In this document: positions 1 through 8,518 of the stretch, piece after piece
How positions within the stretch are numbered: position 1 is the first letter of the stretch
Layout: each line of letters starts with the position of its first letter
Origin: FACHB-1406 sp034189065
GTDB lineage: Bacteria > Cyanobacteriota > Cyanobacteriia > Cyanobacteriales > Spirulinaceae
Length of the DNA: 20,284 bases
Assembly (NCBI GenBank): GCA_034189065.1
Contig: JAXHVQ010000108.1
Coordinates: 1 to 20,284, forward strand
Reading direction: 5' to 3'
Notes under the pieces: generated by a model
Databases searched by the model: none
What the model saw: the letters and a program-made list of their open reading frames with translations, nothing else
What the model was told of the DNA's origin: nothing
Program-made: the position numbers and the translations under genes

Positions 1-102
1 CCCCATCTGGTTCACCCCCCGCTCGCTACGCCCGCTGGGGGGATGGGGGCATGGGGCCAAACCGGAAATGTTTTTTAATGGGCGAGAGGGGCGGATATTA
101 TA

Positions 103-134
103 TCATCCCTCTCCCAAGCTTGGGAGAGGGATGA
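103..134. repeat. Perfect 32-bp palindrome downstream of guaA
   Basis: The left arm TCATCCCTCTCCCAAG (103-118) is followed at once by its exact reverse complement (119-134), with no loop. It lies about 110 bp beyond the guaA stop codon on the guaA strand. It could act as a transcription end point, but there is no clear T-run, so that is inference. C/T-rich palindromes of this type are common dispersed intergenic repeats in cyanobacteria. The rest of 1-243 is G/C-homopolymer-rich, for example C6 at 15-20 and G6 at 37-42, and shows no gene. Confidence 0.85.
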
Positions 135-243
135 GTGAAGTTACTCTTCCTCTCAGAAATACACCAGAGGAGGCTAGGGGATGAGGGTCATTTCCAAAGC
201 GATCTAAAATCCGGTTGAATGACCTATTACCGATCGCCGTTTA

Positions 244-1872
<1,629 letters not shown>

Positions 1873-2121
1873 CCGGTATTGAAGTATCAGGTCGGTTTGG
1901 GTATGTTGAACGAGTCCCGCGATCGAGCGTCGAGGGAGGGGGGATTTGTAGGAGTTGCACCGCTTCAAAATAAACGCGAATCTTCCTTTTTTCGCTCGAG
2001 GAAGTTAAGAGCTGACATCAATAAACATCAAGCATAAAACTGGCTTTGACTTAAAGTCTATTCCTTGTAGAAATAGAGCAATAAGATAAAAAGCCTTCTT
2101 AATAAAACTTATAAACATCGA

Positions 2122-3270
2122 TTAATTATTCAAGCTATCATAACACATTTTCCGTAGAAGCGCGGTTCCTTCAGGACTTTCTACAATAATTTTGCGAGAC
2201 CGGTCAAAGAGGACGGAACCGACTTGCACCCTTTCTTGGCTGTGTTTGAAAATATAGTCGCGCGCGCGGGTGTCGATGGCGGCTGCGATCGCGCCATAGG
2301 TTCGCTCCACCCACTGCCCTTGTTCTATTGCGTCGAATTCGCGCAACTGTTGCAGCGCGTCTTCAGTGGTTTTACTTGAAAATACCTGCTGTAAAAAAGA
2401 GGTTGGTAATCCCAGATTAGCACAGTATGCGGTGAAAATTTCCAATCTTGCGTCGGCAAGATGATGGTGTGTGTGGAAAATACTGCCAGCAAGTTTAATC
2501 AGCTTTCCGTGATAACCCAGTAACAACACGGATTGAGCGCCAAGCGCGCCTGCCGAAACGAGTAACGGTCCGAGCCAATTCGCGGTTTTGACGAGGCGAT
2601 CGCGATCGATTCCCAGTTTTTGCGCGAGATCGAGACCATTTTCCCCCACGCAAAACACCAATTCGTCGAACTGACTGGCTTTGAGCGCTAATTCTTCTTG
2701 GAAAATCTCCAACTGTCCGGGCGCGCTAAGGGGTTGGGAAATCCCCGTGGTTCCTAATAAAGATAACCCCTCAATTGCGCCAAAAGCAGCATTAGACGTG
2801 CGTTGGGCCAGTTGTCTGCCTTCGGGTAAAATGAAGGTACAGATTGCGCCGCGATCGCGCGGCAAACAGCGCTGTATATTTTCTCGTAGTAGTCGTTGCG
2901 CGTACCGATAAATCGCCGCCTTTCCCCCCTCATCTATTAACTTCGCCACTCCCTCACCGCCGCGAATTTCAATTTGTTCCTCTTCGCTGTCGGGAAAGCG
3001 AGGAAATAACTCCACCATCGCCCAAATCGGCGTATTGCGCGTCAGGTCTAAATTGTCCCCCGGATCGCTGCGCGCGATCGCAAGAGCTTGATTTTCGCCA
3101 ATTCGAGCCACTTGTTCGATAGGAATTTCGACGATTTGAGTCGGTTCGAGGAGATTTAGAGTTATAACGCGATCGGTTTGGGACGATGGAGAGGATAGCA
3201 AATGACGCAGGGCCGCGATCGCCGCCGCACAAGCAAAAACCGGTAAAGTGTATCCCGAGCGAGGAGTCAT
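2122..3270 (-). CDS. cbiD: Cobalt-precorrin-5B C1-methyltransferase (CbiD)
   Basis: CbiD methylates C-1 of the corrin ring precursor with S-adenosylmethionine in the anaerobic (early cobalt insertion) cobalamin pathway. The 382-residue protein starts MTPRSGYTLPVFACAAAIAA, the usual CbiD opening. It carries GLSLLGTTGI at 168-177 and the conserved C-terminal block GYHGKLIKLAG with HTHHHLADARLE near 252-276. Length is normal for the family. No other cobalamin gene is visible in the window, so the pathway is dispersed. The start codon is odd in one way: only two bases separate it from a heptamer repeat array that occupies the upstream region, so no Shine-Dalgarno sequence is visible. The next in-frame start would cost the conserved RSGYT block, so this start is retained. 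Confidence 0.93.
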   Translation of the reverse strand: MTPRSGYTLPVFACAAAIAALRHLLSSPSSQTDRVITLNLLEPTQIVEIPIEQVARIGENQALAIARSDPGDNLDLTRNTPIWAMVELFPRFPDSEEEQIEIRGGEGVAKLIDEGGKAAIYRYAQRLLRENIQRCLPRDRGAICTFILPEGRQLAQRTSNAAFGAIEGLSLLGTTGISQPLSAPGQLEIFQEELALKASQFDELVFCVGENGLDLAQKLGIDRDRLVKTANWLGPLLVSAGALGAQSVLLLGYHGKLIKLAGSIFHTHHHLADARLEIFTAYCANLGLPTSFLQQVFSSKTTEDALQQLREFDAIEQGQWVERTYGAIAAAIDTRARDYIFKHSQERVQVGSVLFDRSRKIIVESPEGTALLRKMCYDSLNN

Positions 3271-3272
3271 TT

Positions 3273-3356
3273 CAGTAATCAGTTACCAGTAAACAGTAAA
3301 CAGTAATCAGTAAACAGTAAACAGTAAACAGTAAACAGTGAACAGTAATCAGTAAG
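3273..3356. repeat. Heptamer tandem repeat array, about 12 units of CAGTAAA
   Basis: Twelve consecutive 7-bp units run without spacers: CAGTAAT, CAGTTAC, CAGTAAA twice, CAGTAAT, CAGTAAA four times, CAGTGAA, CAGTAAT, CAGTAAG. This matches the cyanobacterial short tandemly repeated repetitive (STRR) class. It abuts the cbiD start codon, so it occupies the place where the cbiD ribosome site and promoter would be expected. Confidence 0.95.
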
Positions 3357-3370
3357 CAGCAATTCTCCCA

Positions 3371-3424
3371 CTGCTTCCCCTGCTTCCCCTGCTTCCCCTG
3401 CTTCCCCTGCTTCCCCTGCTTCCC
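3371..3424. repeat. Nonamer tandem repeat, six units of CTGCTTCCC
   Basis: Six identical 9-bp units lie end to end. They are followed to about 3478 by a degenerate C-rich run of CCGCTCCCC and CATCTCCCC elements. Read on the minus strand the array would encode repeated Gly-Glu-Ala, but nothing else supports a protein. It separates cbiD from the ATPase/nuclease gene. Confidence 0.93.
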
Positions 3425-3488
3425 CCGCTCCCCCCATCTCCCCATCTCCCCCGCTCCCCCGCTCCCCCCGTCTCCCCATCAAGGAGTG

Positions 3489-5048
3489 TCAAGCGCGAAT
3501 GACAGTAATAACCCGTCCATTTTCAGAATTAACAATCTGCGTCGATAACCTCTCTTCTATCGGCAACGCATTAGAACGGCGATCGAACACCAACAACCAA
3601 CCTTCATTCAACCCCAACTGTCCCAAATAAGATTCCAACTGTTCGATTCCTTCTGCCTGTGGGTCGCGTTTCTTTTCCCGCCAGACTTTCAATTCTATTC
3701 CCAATGTGACACTTCCATAACGCAAGCATAAATCCATACGGCCGCTCCCGATCGCGTATTCTCTTTCCAGCGTTCCACCCCCATTGACAACGCGATGTAA
3801 AAACGCCATCAAGACGATGTGAGGGGCAATTTCGTGATAGCTGGTCGTCCCCAATAACGGTTCCCCGTGCTGTCGCCAAAACTTAATAAATGCTGCTAAC
3901 AATGCCTCTTTATCTAGCTCTCCTTCTGGGGTCAACCAAGTCGGAGCAATTGTCGGTAGCGAAGCCATTGATGTTACCGTTAATACTCTAGGTAACACCT
4001 CTCGATAAATGGGATTGGCAATCGTTAATCCACCTTGGGGGTGCATTTTACATAACCCCAAGTCAATGACAAATTGGATATCATCGTTGGGGACATCCCC
4101 CAATTCTGACCCCGCTAATATCGGTTCTATAATCGCTTTCACTCTCGGTTCTCTCAAGCGTTCTGCTAAACTATCTAAGTGAGTATCTCGACGTTCGATT
4201 AAGATTTCTTTGGCTTGTAAAATATGTTCTTTTTCGATTTTAATATTTCTATCTTTAACCAATTTTTCCACAACTTCTTTTGCCAACGCATTGACCAACC
4301 AAGGTTGTCCTTGGGTCAAATCGAAGGCTGTCGCTGTGGCTTCTGGGGTAAACAATTGTCCCGTTTTTCGGGTATGTTGTTGGTAGAGTTGTTCTACCTC
4401 AGTCCCATTAAAGTTTCTTAGGGTAATCGAACTCACTTTAATATTAAATGGACTGGCGGTGTTGAGTCTGTCACTCCCACCCGACGCAACCTTATAATCT
4501 CGTACATCTCGCAAACCGATTAGTCCCACCGAAGCGGGGGAGTTTTCTGGACGATTAGGAAAGCCATCGCGTAACTGTCTCAACAATGAAATGAGGGTAT
4601 CATTTTTCAACGAGTCAATTTCATCAATAAATATGACTAAAGGCCGAGATGAAACCCTTGCCCAAGCTTGGAAAAAGGCTCGAATTCTCTGTCCGGGTTC
4701 TTCTTTTTGTTCTCGATTGAAAATCGGAGGTTGCAATTCTTCGGGCAATCGGATTGAAATTGTGTCGTACCAAGTGCCTAAAATAGCTAATTCTGCCGCG
4801 CTGGGGTCGTTGTTGAAGGCACTCCCCACCTCTACCGATACCATTACCGCTGCGTAGTTTCCACTTTCGGTTAATTGTTTTGCCAGTGCTAGCATGGCCG
4901 TGGTTTTTCCGGTTTGTCGCGGTGCGTGGACGACAAAATAACTTTCTTGTTCAATAAGAGTTTCCAAGTCGGGTAAGCGACTTGTGGGGGAGAGCATATA
5001 GTGTTTGTCAGCCTTGCACGGACCGGCAATGTTGAACCAACGGGGCAT
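3489..5048 (-). CDS. AAA-like ATPase fused to a PD-(D/E)XK-type nuclease domain
   Basis: The protein has 519 residues. Its N-terminal P-loop domain has Walker A APRQTGKTT at 42-50, where the usual first glycine is alanine, and Walker B LVIFIDEID at 137-145. A sensor-like strand lies near 174-181 (VGLIGLRD), followed by a helical and winged-helix-like part to about 360. The C-terminal third (about 400-490) carries GSGRMDL with Asp439 and IELK with Glu452 and Lys454. That D...ExK layout matches PD-(D/E)XK nuclease domains attached to predicted AAA ATPases of unknown role, close to the AAA_35-like group abundant in cyanobacteria. It stands alone on the minus strand. A role in DNA processing, mobile DNA or defence is possible, but the sequence shows none. 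The start ATG begins MPRWFNIAGP, the usual opening of this group. Confidence 0.8.
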   Translation of the reverse strand: MPRWFNIAGPCKADKHYMLSPTSRLPDLETLIEQESYFVVHAPRQTGKTTAMLALAKQLTESGNYAAVMVSVEVGSAFNNDPSAAELAILGTWYDTISIRLPEELQPPIFNREQKEEPGQRIRAFFQAWARVSSRPLVIFIDEIDSLKNDTLISLLRQLRDGFPNRPENSPASVGLIGLRDVRDYKVASGGSDRLNTASPFNIKVSSITLRNFNGTEVEQLYQQHTRKTGQLFTPEATATAFDLTQGQPWLVNALAKEVVEKLVKDRNIKIEKEHILQAKEILIERRDTHLDSLAERLREPRVKAIIEPILAGSELGDVPNDDIQFVIDLGLCKMHPQGGLTIANPIYREVLPRVLTVTSMASLPTIAPTWLTPEGELDKEALLAAFIKFWRQHGEPLLGTTSYHEIAPHIVLMAFLHRVVNGGGTLEREYAIGSGRMDLCLRYGSVTLGIELKVWREKKRDPQAEGIEQLESYLGQLGLNEGWLLVFDRRSNALPIEERLSTQIVNSENGRVITVIRA

Positions 5049-5196
5049 TGAATTAAGTGTCAGTAGCGAACACTCTTCAGTTTAGACGATTTGAAGCGAA
5101 GGCGTGGTTTTGTTCGTGCGGGATGAGGCGATCGCGTCATGCACGGCGCGATCGCGTCCATTTTCCCCTAAAACCGCACTTCATCCCCAATCCGCT

Positions 5197-5553
5197 CTAT
5201 GGCAAAAGTCGCTGAAACTGGTCGGCGATGCGAGCCTCAGCCCTTTTTTTCGCCACATCTGAGGCGTGCCGTGCTGCATCTCGCAAAACGCTGTCTGCAA
5301 CCACGGGAGAGCGAAAGGCGCTAGCCATACAAGAAATCGCGGCTAAGTAAGAGTTGCAGGGATCGTGCAAACCAAAGCGCTTGGCTGCATCGTAATGACC
5401 GTTTAAGAGCGATCGCAACGCTTGTTCTTCCCATTCGGTGGAAGGTTCGCCTAATTCTTCCAACAGGCAACCCGATAAGGCTTCGATTGTTCCCAGTGGC
5501 AAATCTATTACCTTTTCGGACGATTCGGATGCACTCTGATTGAGATCGAACAT
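5197..5553 (-). CDS. Hypothetical helical protein, second gene of a pair with an RHH-like gene
   Basis: This 118-residue protein is not recognised. It is predominantly helix-favouring, with an acidic N-terminal third and a basic C-terminal third that has alternating Ala/Arg/Lys (KKRAEARIADQFQRLL). No signal peptide or membrane segment is seen, and no PIN, RelE or MazF catalytic pattern. It starts nine bases after the stop of the upstream RHH-like gene, so the two are almost certainly co-transcribed. In toxin-antitoxin operons the DNA-binding partner often comes first, as here, but calling this a toxin would be speculation. Upstream, 5049-5196 contains two HIP1 sites and no gene. Confidence 0.65.
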   Translation of the reverse strand: MFDLNQSASESSEKVIDLPLGTIEALSGCLLEELGEPSTEWEEQALRSLLNGHYDAAKRFGLHDPCNSYLAAISCMASAFRSPVVADSVLRDAARHASDVAKKRAEARIADQFQRLLP

Positions 5554-5562
5554 TTTTTCTGG

Positions 5563-5868
5563 TTACTCCTTTTCCTTTAAAACGCGATCGCATACCGCCA
5601 AAAGCTCTTTTTCTGAAAGCGATAGCGATCGCGCCAGTTCCGCCATTTCTTCCAATGAGGGTTGTTTTCCTCTAGCCAGCGCCTTGATGAAATTTGTGGC
5701 AGCTTCCTCTGGAAACTCTTCGAGAATAGGCGGTTCTCCTCTGGCTTCGAGGGCTTCCTCCACAAGAACCCGAATCATTTGAGCCAAAGATGAACGACGT
5801 TCAACCTTCATAAACGCCGTAATTTTCTCTTCCAGCCCTTCTATATCAATCTGCACTCTCCTTGCCAT
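5563..5868 (-). CDS. Ribbon-helix-helix-like small DNA-binding protein
   Basis: This protein has 101 residues. The first 43 fit a ribbon-helix-helix fold: a short basic strand RRVQIDI (3-9), helix 1 about 10-23, a turn at RRSS, and helix 2 about 26-42 (LAQMIRVLVEEALEARG). That is the CopG/Arc type of repressor or antitoxin. The rest (about 45-101) is an acidic helical tail, possibly a partner-binding region. It is the first gene of a two-gene unit with the 118-residue unknown downstream. A 9-bp inverted repeat at 5952-5984 lies about 85 bp upstream and could be its operator (inference). The family is assigned by secondary-structure pattern, not by a signature motif. Confidence 0.65.
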   Translation of the reverse strand: MARRVQIDIEGLEEKITAFMKVERRSSLAQMIRVLVEEALEARGEPPILEEFPEEAATNFIKALARGKQPSLEEMAELARSLSLSEKELLAVCDRVLKEKE

Positions 5869-6194
5869 AGCTCTAGTGTACTGTCAGATAGAGCCATTTT
5901 CTCTCTGGCTGAGTCAGATTGCTTCAAATTGTTTCAGTCAAAATAACTGCTATTGCACCATCTTGGTACAAACTGGTGTACAATAAATGAAAGCGCACCT
6001 CAAAAGATGCCACCATCAGCCTCGGAAGCCCGAACCATCCTTATATTGGCTGCGTTCCCAACTCAAAGCTATTCCCCGAAAAGGCGGGGTTTCCCAAAGC
6101 CTATGAACGTTAATGGCTTCGCGCTATCTCTTAAGGAACATGGGTTTCGAGGTTATGCGTTTATTTTTGCCCACCTACCTTACAACCTCTTCAA
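5869..6194. other. 326-bp intergenic region with an inverted repeat and a GC hairpin
   Basis: No convincing gene. At 5952-5984 an interrupted inverted repeat pairs ATTGCACCA with TGGTG-TA-CAAT, a possible operator for the RHH-like gene to the left. At 6074-6089 a short hairpin CCCCG-loop-CGGGG is followed by only three T residues, so it is a weak terminator at best. Such hairpins also mark IS200/IS605-type ends, and this may be a worn remnant of one. An 89-codon frame on the plus strand (5953-6222) crosses both structures, has proline-rich unrecognised content and runs into the 3' end of the opposite gene, so it is not called. Confidence 0.4.
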
Positions 6195-6389
6195 TCAAGA
6201 AGTTTTCTTGTCTCGTTCTTGACCAATTTCCTCCAGCCACAAAGTAATAGCTCGTTCCAAAGCTTCACTTTGATCGGTCTCCTGCATCGTGCAGTTGGCT
6301 TTAAATTTGAGTGCCAACTTCTTCGGCACATAGCCACTAACTTGGGCGTAATTGGGATCGTCGCGTTTAGTTACCACAGTCTTCGTCAT
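6195..6389 (-). CDS. 64-residue ribbon-helix-helix protein (ParG/CopG-like)
   Basis: A short polar N-terminus is followed by strand AQVSGYVP (15-22), helix 1 about 23-33 (KKLALKFKANC), a turn with ETDQ, and helix 2 about 40-54 (QSEALERAITLWLEE). This is the typical size and order of a CopG/ParG-like dimeric DNA-binding protein, common on cyanobacterial plasmids and in antitoxin loci. The start is well placed: a GAGG ribosome site (plus-strand CCTC at 6399-6402) lies nine bases upstream. No partner gene is adjacent on the same strand within 300 bp, so it is an orphan regulator or a relic of a partition or toxin-antitoxin locus. A perfect 32-bp palindrome 64 bp upstream is its likely binding site (inference). 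Confidence 0.75.
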   Translation of the reverse strand: MTKTVVTKRDDPNYAQVSGYVPKKLALKFKANCTMQETDQSEALERAITLWLEEIGQERDKKTS

Positions 6390-6452
6390 AGATTTTTACC
6401 TCATTATCTCATGCACTCATTTTATCGATTCCTTCTTGAATTCTTGAATACC

Positions 6453-6484
6453 TGATAGCATTACTTCATGAAGTAATGCTATCA
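6453..6484. promoter_or_regulatory. Perfect 32-bp palindrome, candidate RHH operator
   Basis: TGATAGCATTACTTCA (6453-6468) is followed at once by its exact reverse complement (6469-6484). It sits between the divergent RHH gene (start 6389) and the plus-strand small genes (from about 6522). Two direct copies of TTCTTGAA lie just to its left, at about 6434-6449. A symmetric AT-rich site in a divergent intergenic region beside a ribbon-helix-helix gene fits a shared operator. A cruciform, terminator or partition site cannot be excluded. Confidence 0.6.
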
Positions 6485-6521
6485 TGACGATTGACAACAC
6501 AATCATGAGGCGGAAATCGCT

Positions 6522-6650
6522 ATGCAACACAACCGGCGGCAATGGGCTACAACTCCCCCACTGCCTCAGTTTCCCATGCTCAATTTTCAGCGCGGTAGTG
6601 GCAGAAAGCCCTCCTGCGCGTTAAGTACCGACGTTACCGACACCCTTTGA
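6522..6650 (+). CDS. Possible 42-residue small protein
   Basis: This short frame starts MQHNRRQWATTPP and ends TDVTDTL. It has a GAGG-like ribosome site about eleven bases upstream (in TGAGGCGG), and its stop lies seven bases before the next gene. No family is recognised and composition is unremarkable. It is kept only because its spacing fits the head of the small (+) operon; it may be leader sequence instead. Confidence 0.25.
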   Translation: MQHNRRQWATTPPLPQFPMLNFQRGSGRKPSCALSTDVTDTL

Positions 6651-6657
6651 AAATCCG

Positions 6658-6960
6658 ATGACTCAACATTCGCCCAAACCCAAATTCAGCATTCTCATGG
6701 CGCAACTCAAACGCCACCAAATCGACTGCTACAAAATTGCCAAAACCCAATACTACTTCTGCACCCACAGACCTAGCAGCAGTCGGTGTTTGATTCATTG
6801 GCAACAAAACGAGTGGAAACTTGCCGGAGATGCGAAAGTCCCGGCTTACAAAATTGCCCAATGGGTTTTGAACAAACTCGCCAACTGCTTGACGGCGACA
6901 GAGAAGGAATTACAGCCCCCAACCGCCGAACTTCAACGCCTAGAGGAAATTGCGCCATGA
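6658..6960 (+). CDS. Hypothetical protein, first of an overlapping gene pair
   Basis: This 100-residue basic protein is not recognised. It has a KPKFSILMAQLKRHQID start, several aromatic residues (QYYFCTHR, HWQQNEWK), and a C-terminal helical tail rich in Glu and Leu. There is no signal peptide or membrane helix. Its stop codon overlaps the start of the next gene as ATGA, so the two are translationally coupled and probably act together. It may be cyanobacterium-specific, which is inference from failing to recognise it. Confidence 0.65.
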   Translation: MTQHSPKPKFSILMAQLKRHQIDCYKIAKTQYYFCTHRPSSSRCLIHWQQNEWKLAGDAKVPAYKIAQWVLNKLANCLTATEKELQPPTAELQRLEEIAP

Positions 6961-7250
6961 CTCATCTTTTCGCTCAAAAACAACTCGACGAACTCGGTTT
7001 CAAGCTCCTTGCCGCAGGACAAACCTGTGGAATCGATTATGCTACAGTTATCGACCCGCTTTCAGGGATTGAATTTTTACTACTGTCCGGCGATCGCAAT
7101 TCCACTTGGTTCAGTAAAGAACTTTGTAACAAGAAAAAGCCCACCAACAGCCACAAACAGCAACTCGTCAATTTGGCAACCCAAAAGCTGAACCAGCACA
7201 TCGCCCACACTAAACGACGGAAGAGTAGCGCGATCGCTCAATACAAATAA
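6957..7250 (+). CDS. Hypothetical protein, second of an overlapping gene pair
   Basis: This 97-residue protein is not recognised. The frame stays open upstream to 6786, but that stretch is out of frame with the real preceding gene, so the ATG at 6957 (MTHLFAQKQLDELGFKLL), coupled as ATGA, is chosen. A short alpha/beta-looking core (DYATVIDPLSGIEFLLLSGD) is followed by a strongly basic C-terminus (TKRRKSS), which suggests nucleic-acid contact, though that is inference. No partner outside the pair is evident. Confidence 0.6.
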   Translation: MTHLFAQKQLDELGFKLLAAGQTCGIDYATVIDPLSGIEFLLLSGDRNSTWFSKELCNKKKPTNSHKQQLVNLATQKLNQHIAHTKRRKSSAIAQYK

Positions 7251-7269
7251 TAAGAGCTAAATTTTTACC

Positions 7270-7362
7270 TCACGGCAAGCCCACTTTTCTCAACATTTCT
7301 GATGCCGTTTCTTCACCATAAATTTGCGTCAATAATCCTGGCAACCAGACTGAAACAGATAT
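7270..7362 (-). pseudogene. Possible C-terminal remnant of a lost gene
   Basis: Between an in-frame stop at 7363-7365 and a stop at 7270-7272 there is a 30-codon frame reading ISVSVWLPGLL and then EETASEMLRKVGLP. Its composition looks like the tail of a real protein. It has no start codon near its beginning. The parent gene is not recognised. It lies in the 182-bp gap between the (+) pair and the convergent dual-OB gene. Confidence 0.2.
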
Positions 7363-7432
7363 TTAAGAATTTTCCAATGGCACACTTGCTTGACAAAGCC
7401 TAGTGTATTATCGAGCCAGCGCCTTAATAATC

Positions 7433-8086
7433 CTACCATTTGCCAAGTTCGATAACCGCAGCTATTAGCTTCCAACAGGGAATCTCCCCTTCCCAATCTG
7501 CTGGTTGCCAGGGCATACTTAAACTCACTGTCACCAAACAGGGAACGCTCGGCCTAATTCCTAATTCTAAACGATAGGCGTATACAGGGTCGGTAATGGG
7601 GGCGGTTAGAGTTTTTCCGCGACCCGTCGCTAGGGTTGCCACAAAGCGTTTTCCCGTGAAACGTACAGAAAATTCGATCGCTTGAATTAACTGAAGAGTT
7701 TTGCGATCGCGTTCGGGTAAGGACTGCAAAAAGGGAAGGGCGACATAGCGCTCGTTGTTATGTAAAATATACTCCTCTTCGCTACAATAGGGCAACACAT
7801 TCTGGGGAGAAATGTGTCCGACGCGCCGCCATTTCCCCGGCAAAATTGTCCGATTTTCGCTCTCAAACCCAAAGTTTTCTCCTGTCTTATCAAGGGGAAT
7901 TTTTAACAAATCTAGCAATTCTGGTTCTCGACAATCAATCCGACGCATTTCTTGGGAAACTTGACCATAAGGAAGCTGAGAAACAGGACGAACCCACTGA
8001 CCGGTTCGAGGATTAATTCCTGCAATACACCGTCCTCCCCGCTTCCAAGAATTTGCCAAACAAATTACCTGTGTTAAAGATGGCAT
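7433..8086 (-). CDS. Dual-OB-domain-like protein in a DUF488 operon
   Basis: The protein has 217 residues. The N-terminal motif VICLANSWKRGGRCIAG (7-23) followed by GQWVRPVS (29-36) matches the opening of proteins annotated as dual OB (DuOB) domains, a beta-barrel nucleic-acid-binding type. The remainder is beta-rich and ends at GKW with no second known domain. Its start overlaps the end of the preceding DUF488 gene by 13 bases, so it is the last gene of a three-gene operon. Role unknown. The family name comes from recalled motif similarity; a generic OB-type or WYL-like beta domain is the alternative. Confidence 0.6.
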   Translation of the reverse strand: MPSLTQVICLANSWKRGGRCIAGINPRTGQWVRPVSQLPYGQVSQEMRRIDCREPELLDLLKIPLDKTGENFGFESENRTILPGKWRRVGHISPQNVLPYCSEEEYILHNNERYVALPFLQSLPERDRKTLQLIQAIEFSVRFTGKRFVATLATGRGKTLTAPITDPVYAYRLELGIRPSVPCLVTVSLSMPWQPADWEGEIPCWKLIAAVIELGKW

Positions 8087-8514
8087 ATTTTAATATTTCC
8101 CCACTGTTGATTTAAGTATTCTGCGACGAGACGGCGATGGCAGTGATGGGGTTTTGCTTCGCTACACAGCAAACAACTGTCTTCAAACAATTTTGGAGAA
8201 AAATGGCGTTCAATTTTACGGTTTTCTAGGAGTTGAATAAACCTTTGCTCGTAAATTTCCCAATCTCCTTTTTTCTTTTTATAGTCGTCTAAAATTTCCT
8301 TTGTGGGGGCTAAATCAACTTCGTGTCTGTAGTCAATATTACAGATTTTTTTGAGAAAATACTCTAAGTCTTTGCGCTTAGCGAAACCAGAAAGTTGAGA
8401 AACATTATGCAAACGAGTATCAATAATCCGTTTTACCCCAGATTTTCTCAGGGTTTCAAAGAACTGCTCGGCTGTTTTCTGGGTAAATCCAATCGTGAAT
8501 AGAGTTACAGTCAT
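8074..8514 (-). CDS. DUF488 family protein (short, divergent)
   Basis: This 146-residue protein shows all three DUF488 landmarks: TIGFT at 7-11, DTRLHNVSQ at 32-40 in place of the usual DVRxxPxS, and CSEAKPHHCHR at 117-127. The two cysteines and histidine of the last motif are the likely active or metal site. It lacks the usual LGGR element; YRHEVDLAPTKE is in that place. It follows the upstream DUF488 gene after four bases and overlaps the dual-OB gene by 13 bases. The pair of unequal DUF488 proteins suggests two different subunits. The biochemical function of DUF488 is not established. Confidence 0.85.
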   Translation of the reverse strand: MTVTLFTIGFTQKTAEQFFETLRKSGVKRIIDTRLHNVSQLSGFAKRKDLEYFLKKICNIDYRHEVDLAPTKEILDDYKKKKGDWEIYEQRFIQLLENRKIERHFSPKLFEDSCLLCSEAKPHHCHRRLVAEYLNQQWGNIKICHL

Positions 8515-8518
8515 CGAT

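Noticed and set aside
1873..1968. Longer guaA start giving 574 residues
   Set aside because: The 32 extra residues do not resemble GuaA N-termini, while the ATG at 1870-1872 gives a family-like start.
3273..3356. CRISPR array
   Set aside because: Units are 7 bp and contiguous with no spacers, and no cas gene is present. The same holds for the arrays at 15593 and 17446.
3279..3482. A 67-residue frame with repeated Gly-Glu-Ala
   Set aside because: It is only the translation of the nonamer and heptamer arrays, with no other protein-like part and no ribosome site.
6074..6089. Rho-independent terminator
   Set aside because: The stem is only five pairs and is followed by three T residues on one strand and none on the other, too weak to call.
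5953..6222. 89-residue plus-strand frame
   Set aside because: It crosses an inverted repeat and a GC hairpin, overlaps the 3' end of the RHH gene on the other strand, and has no recognisable content.
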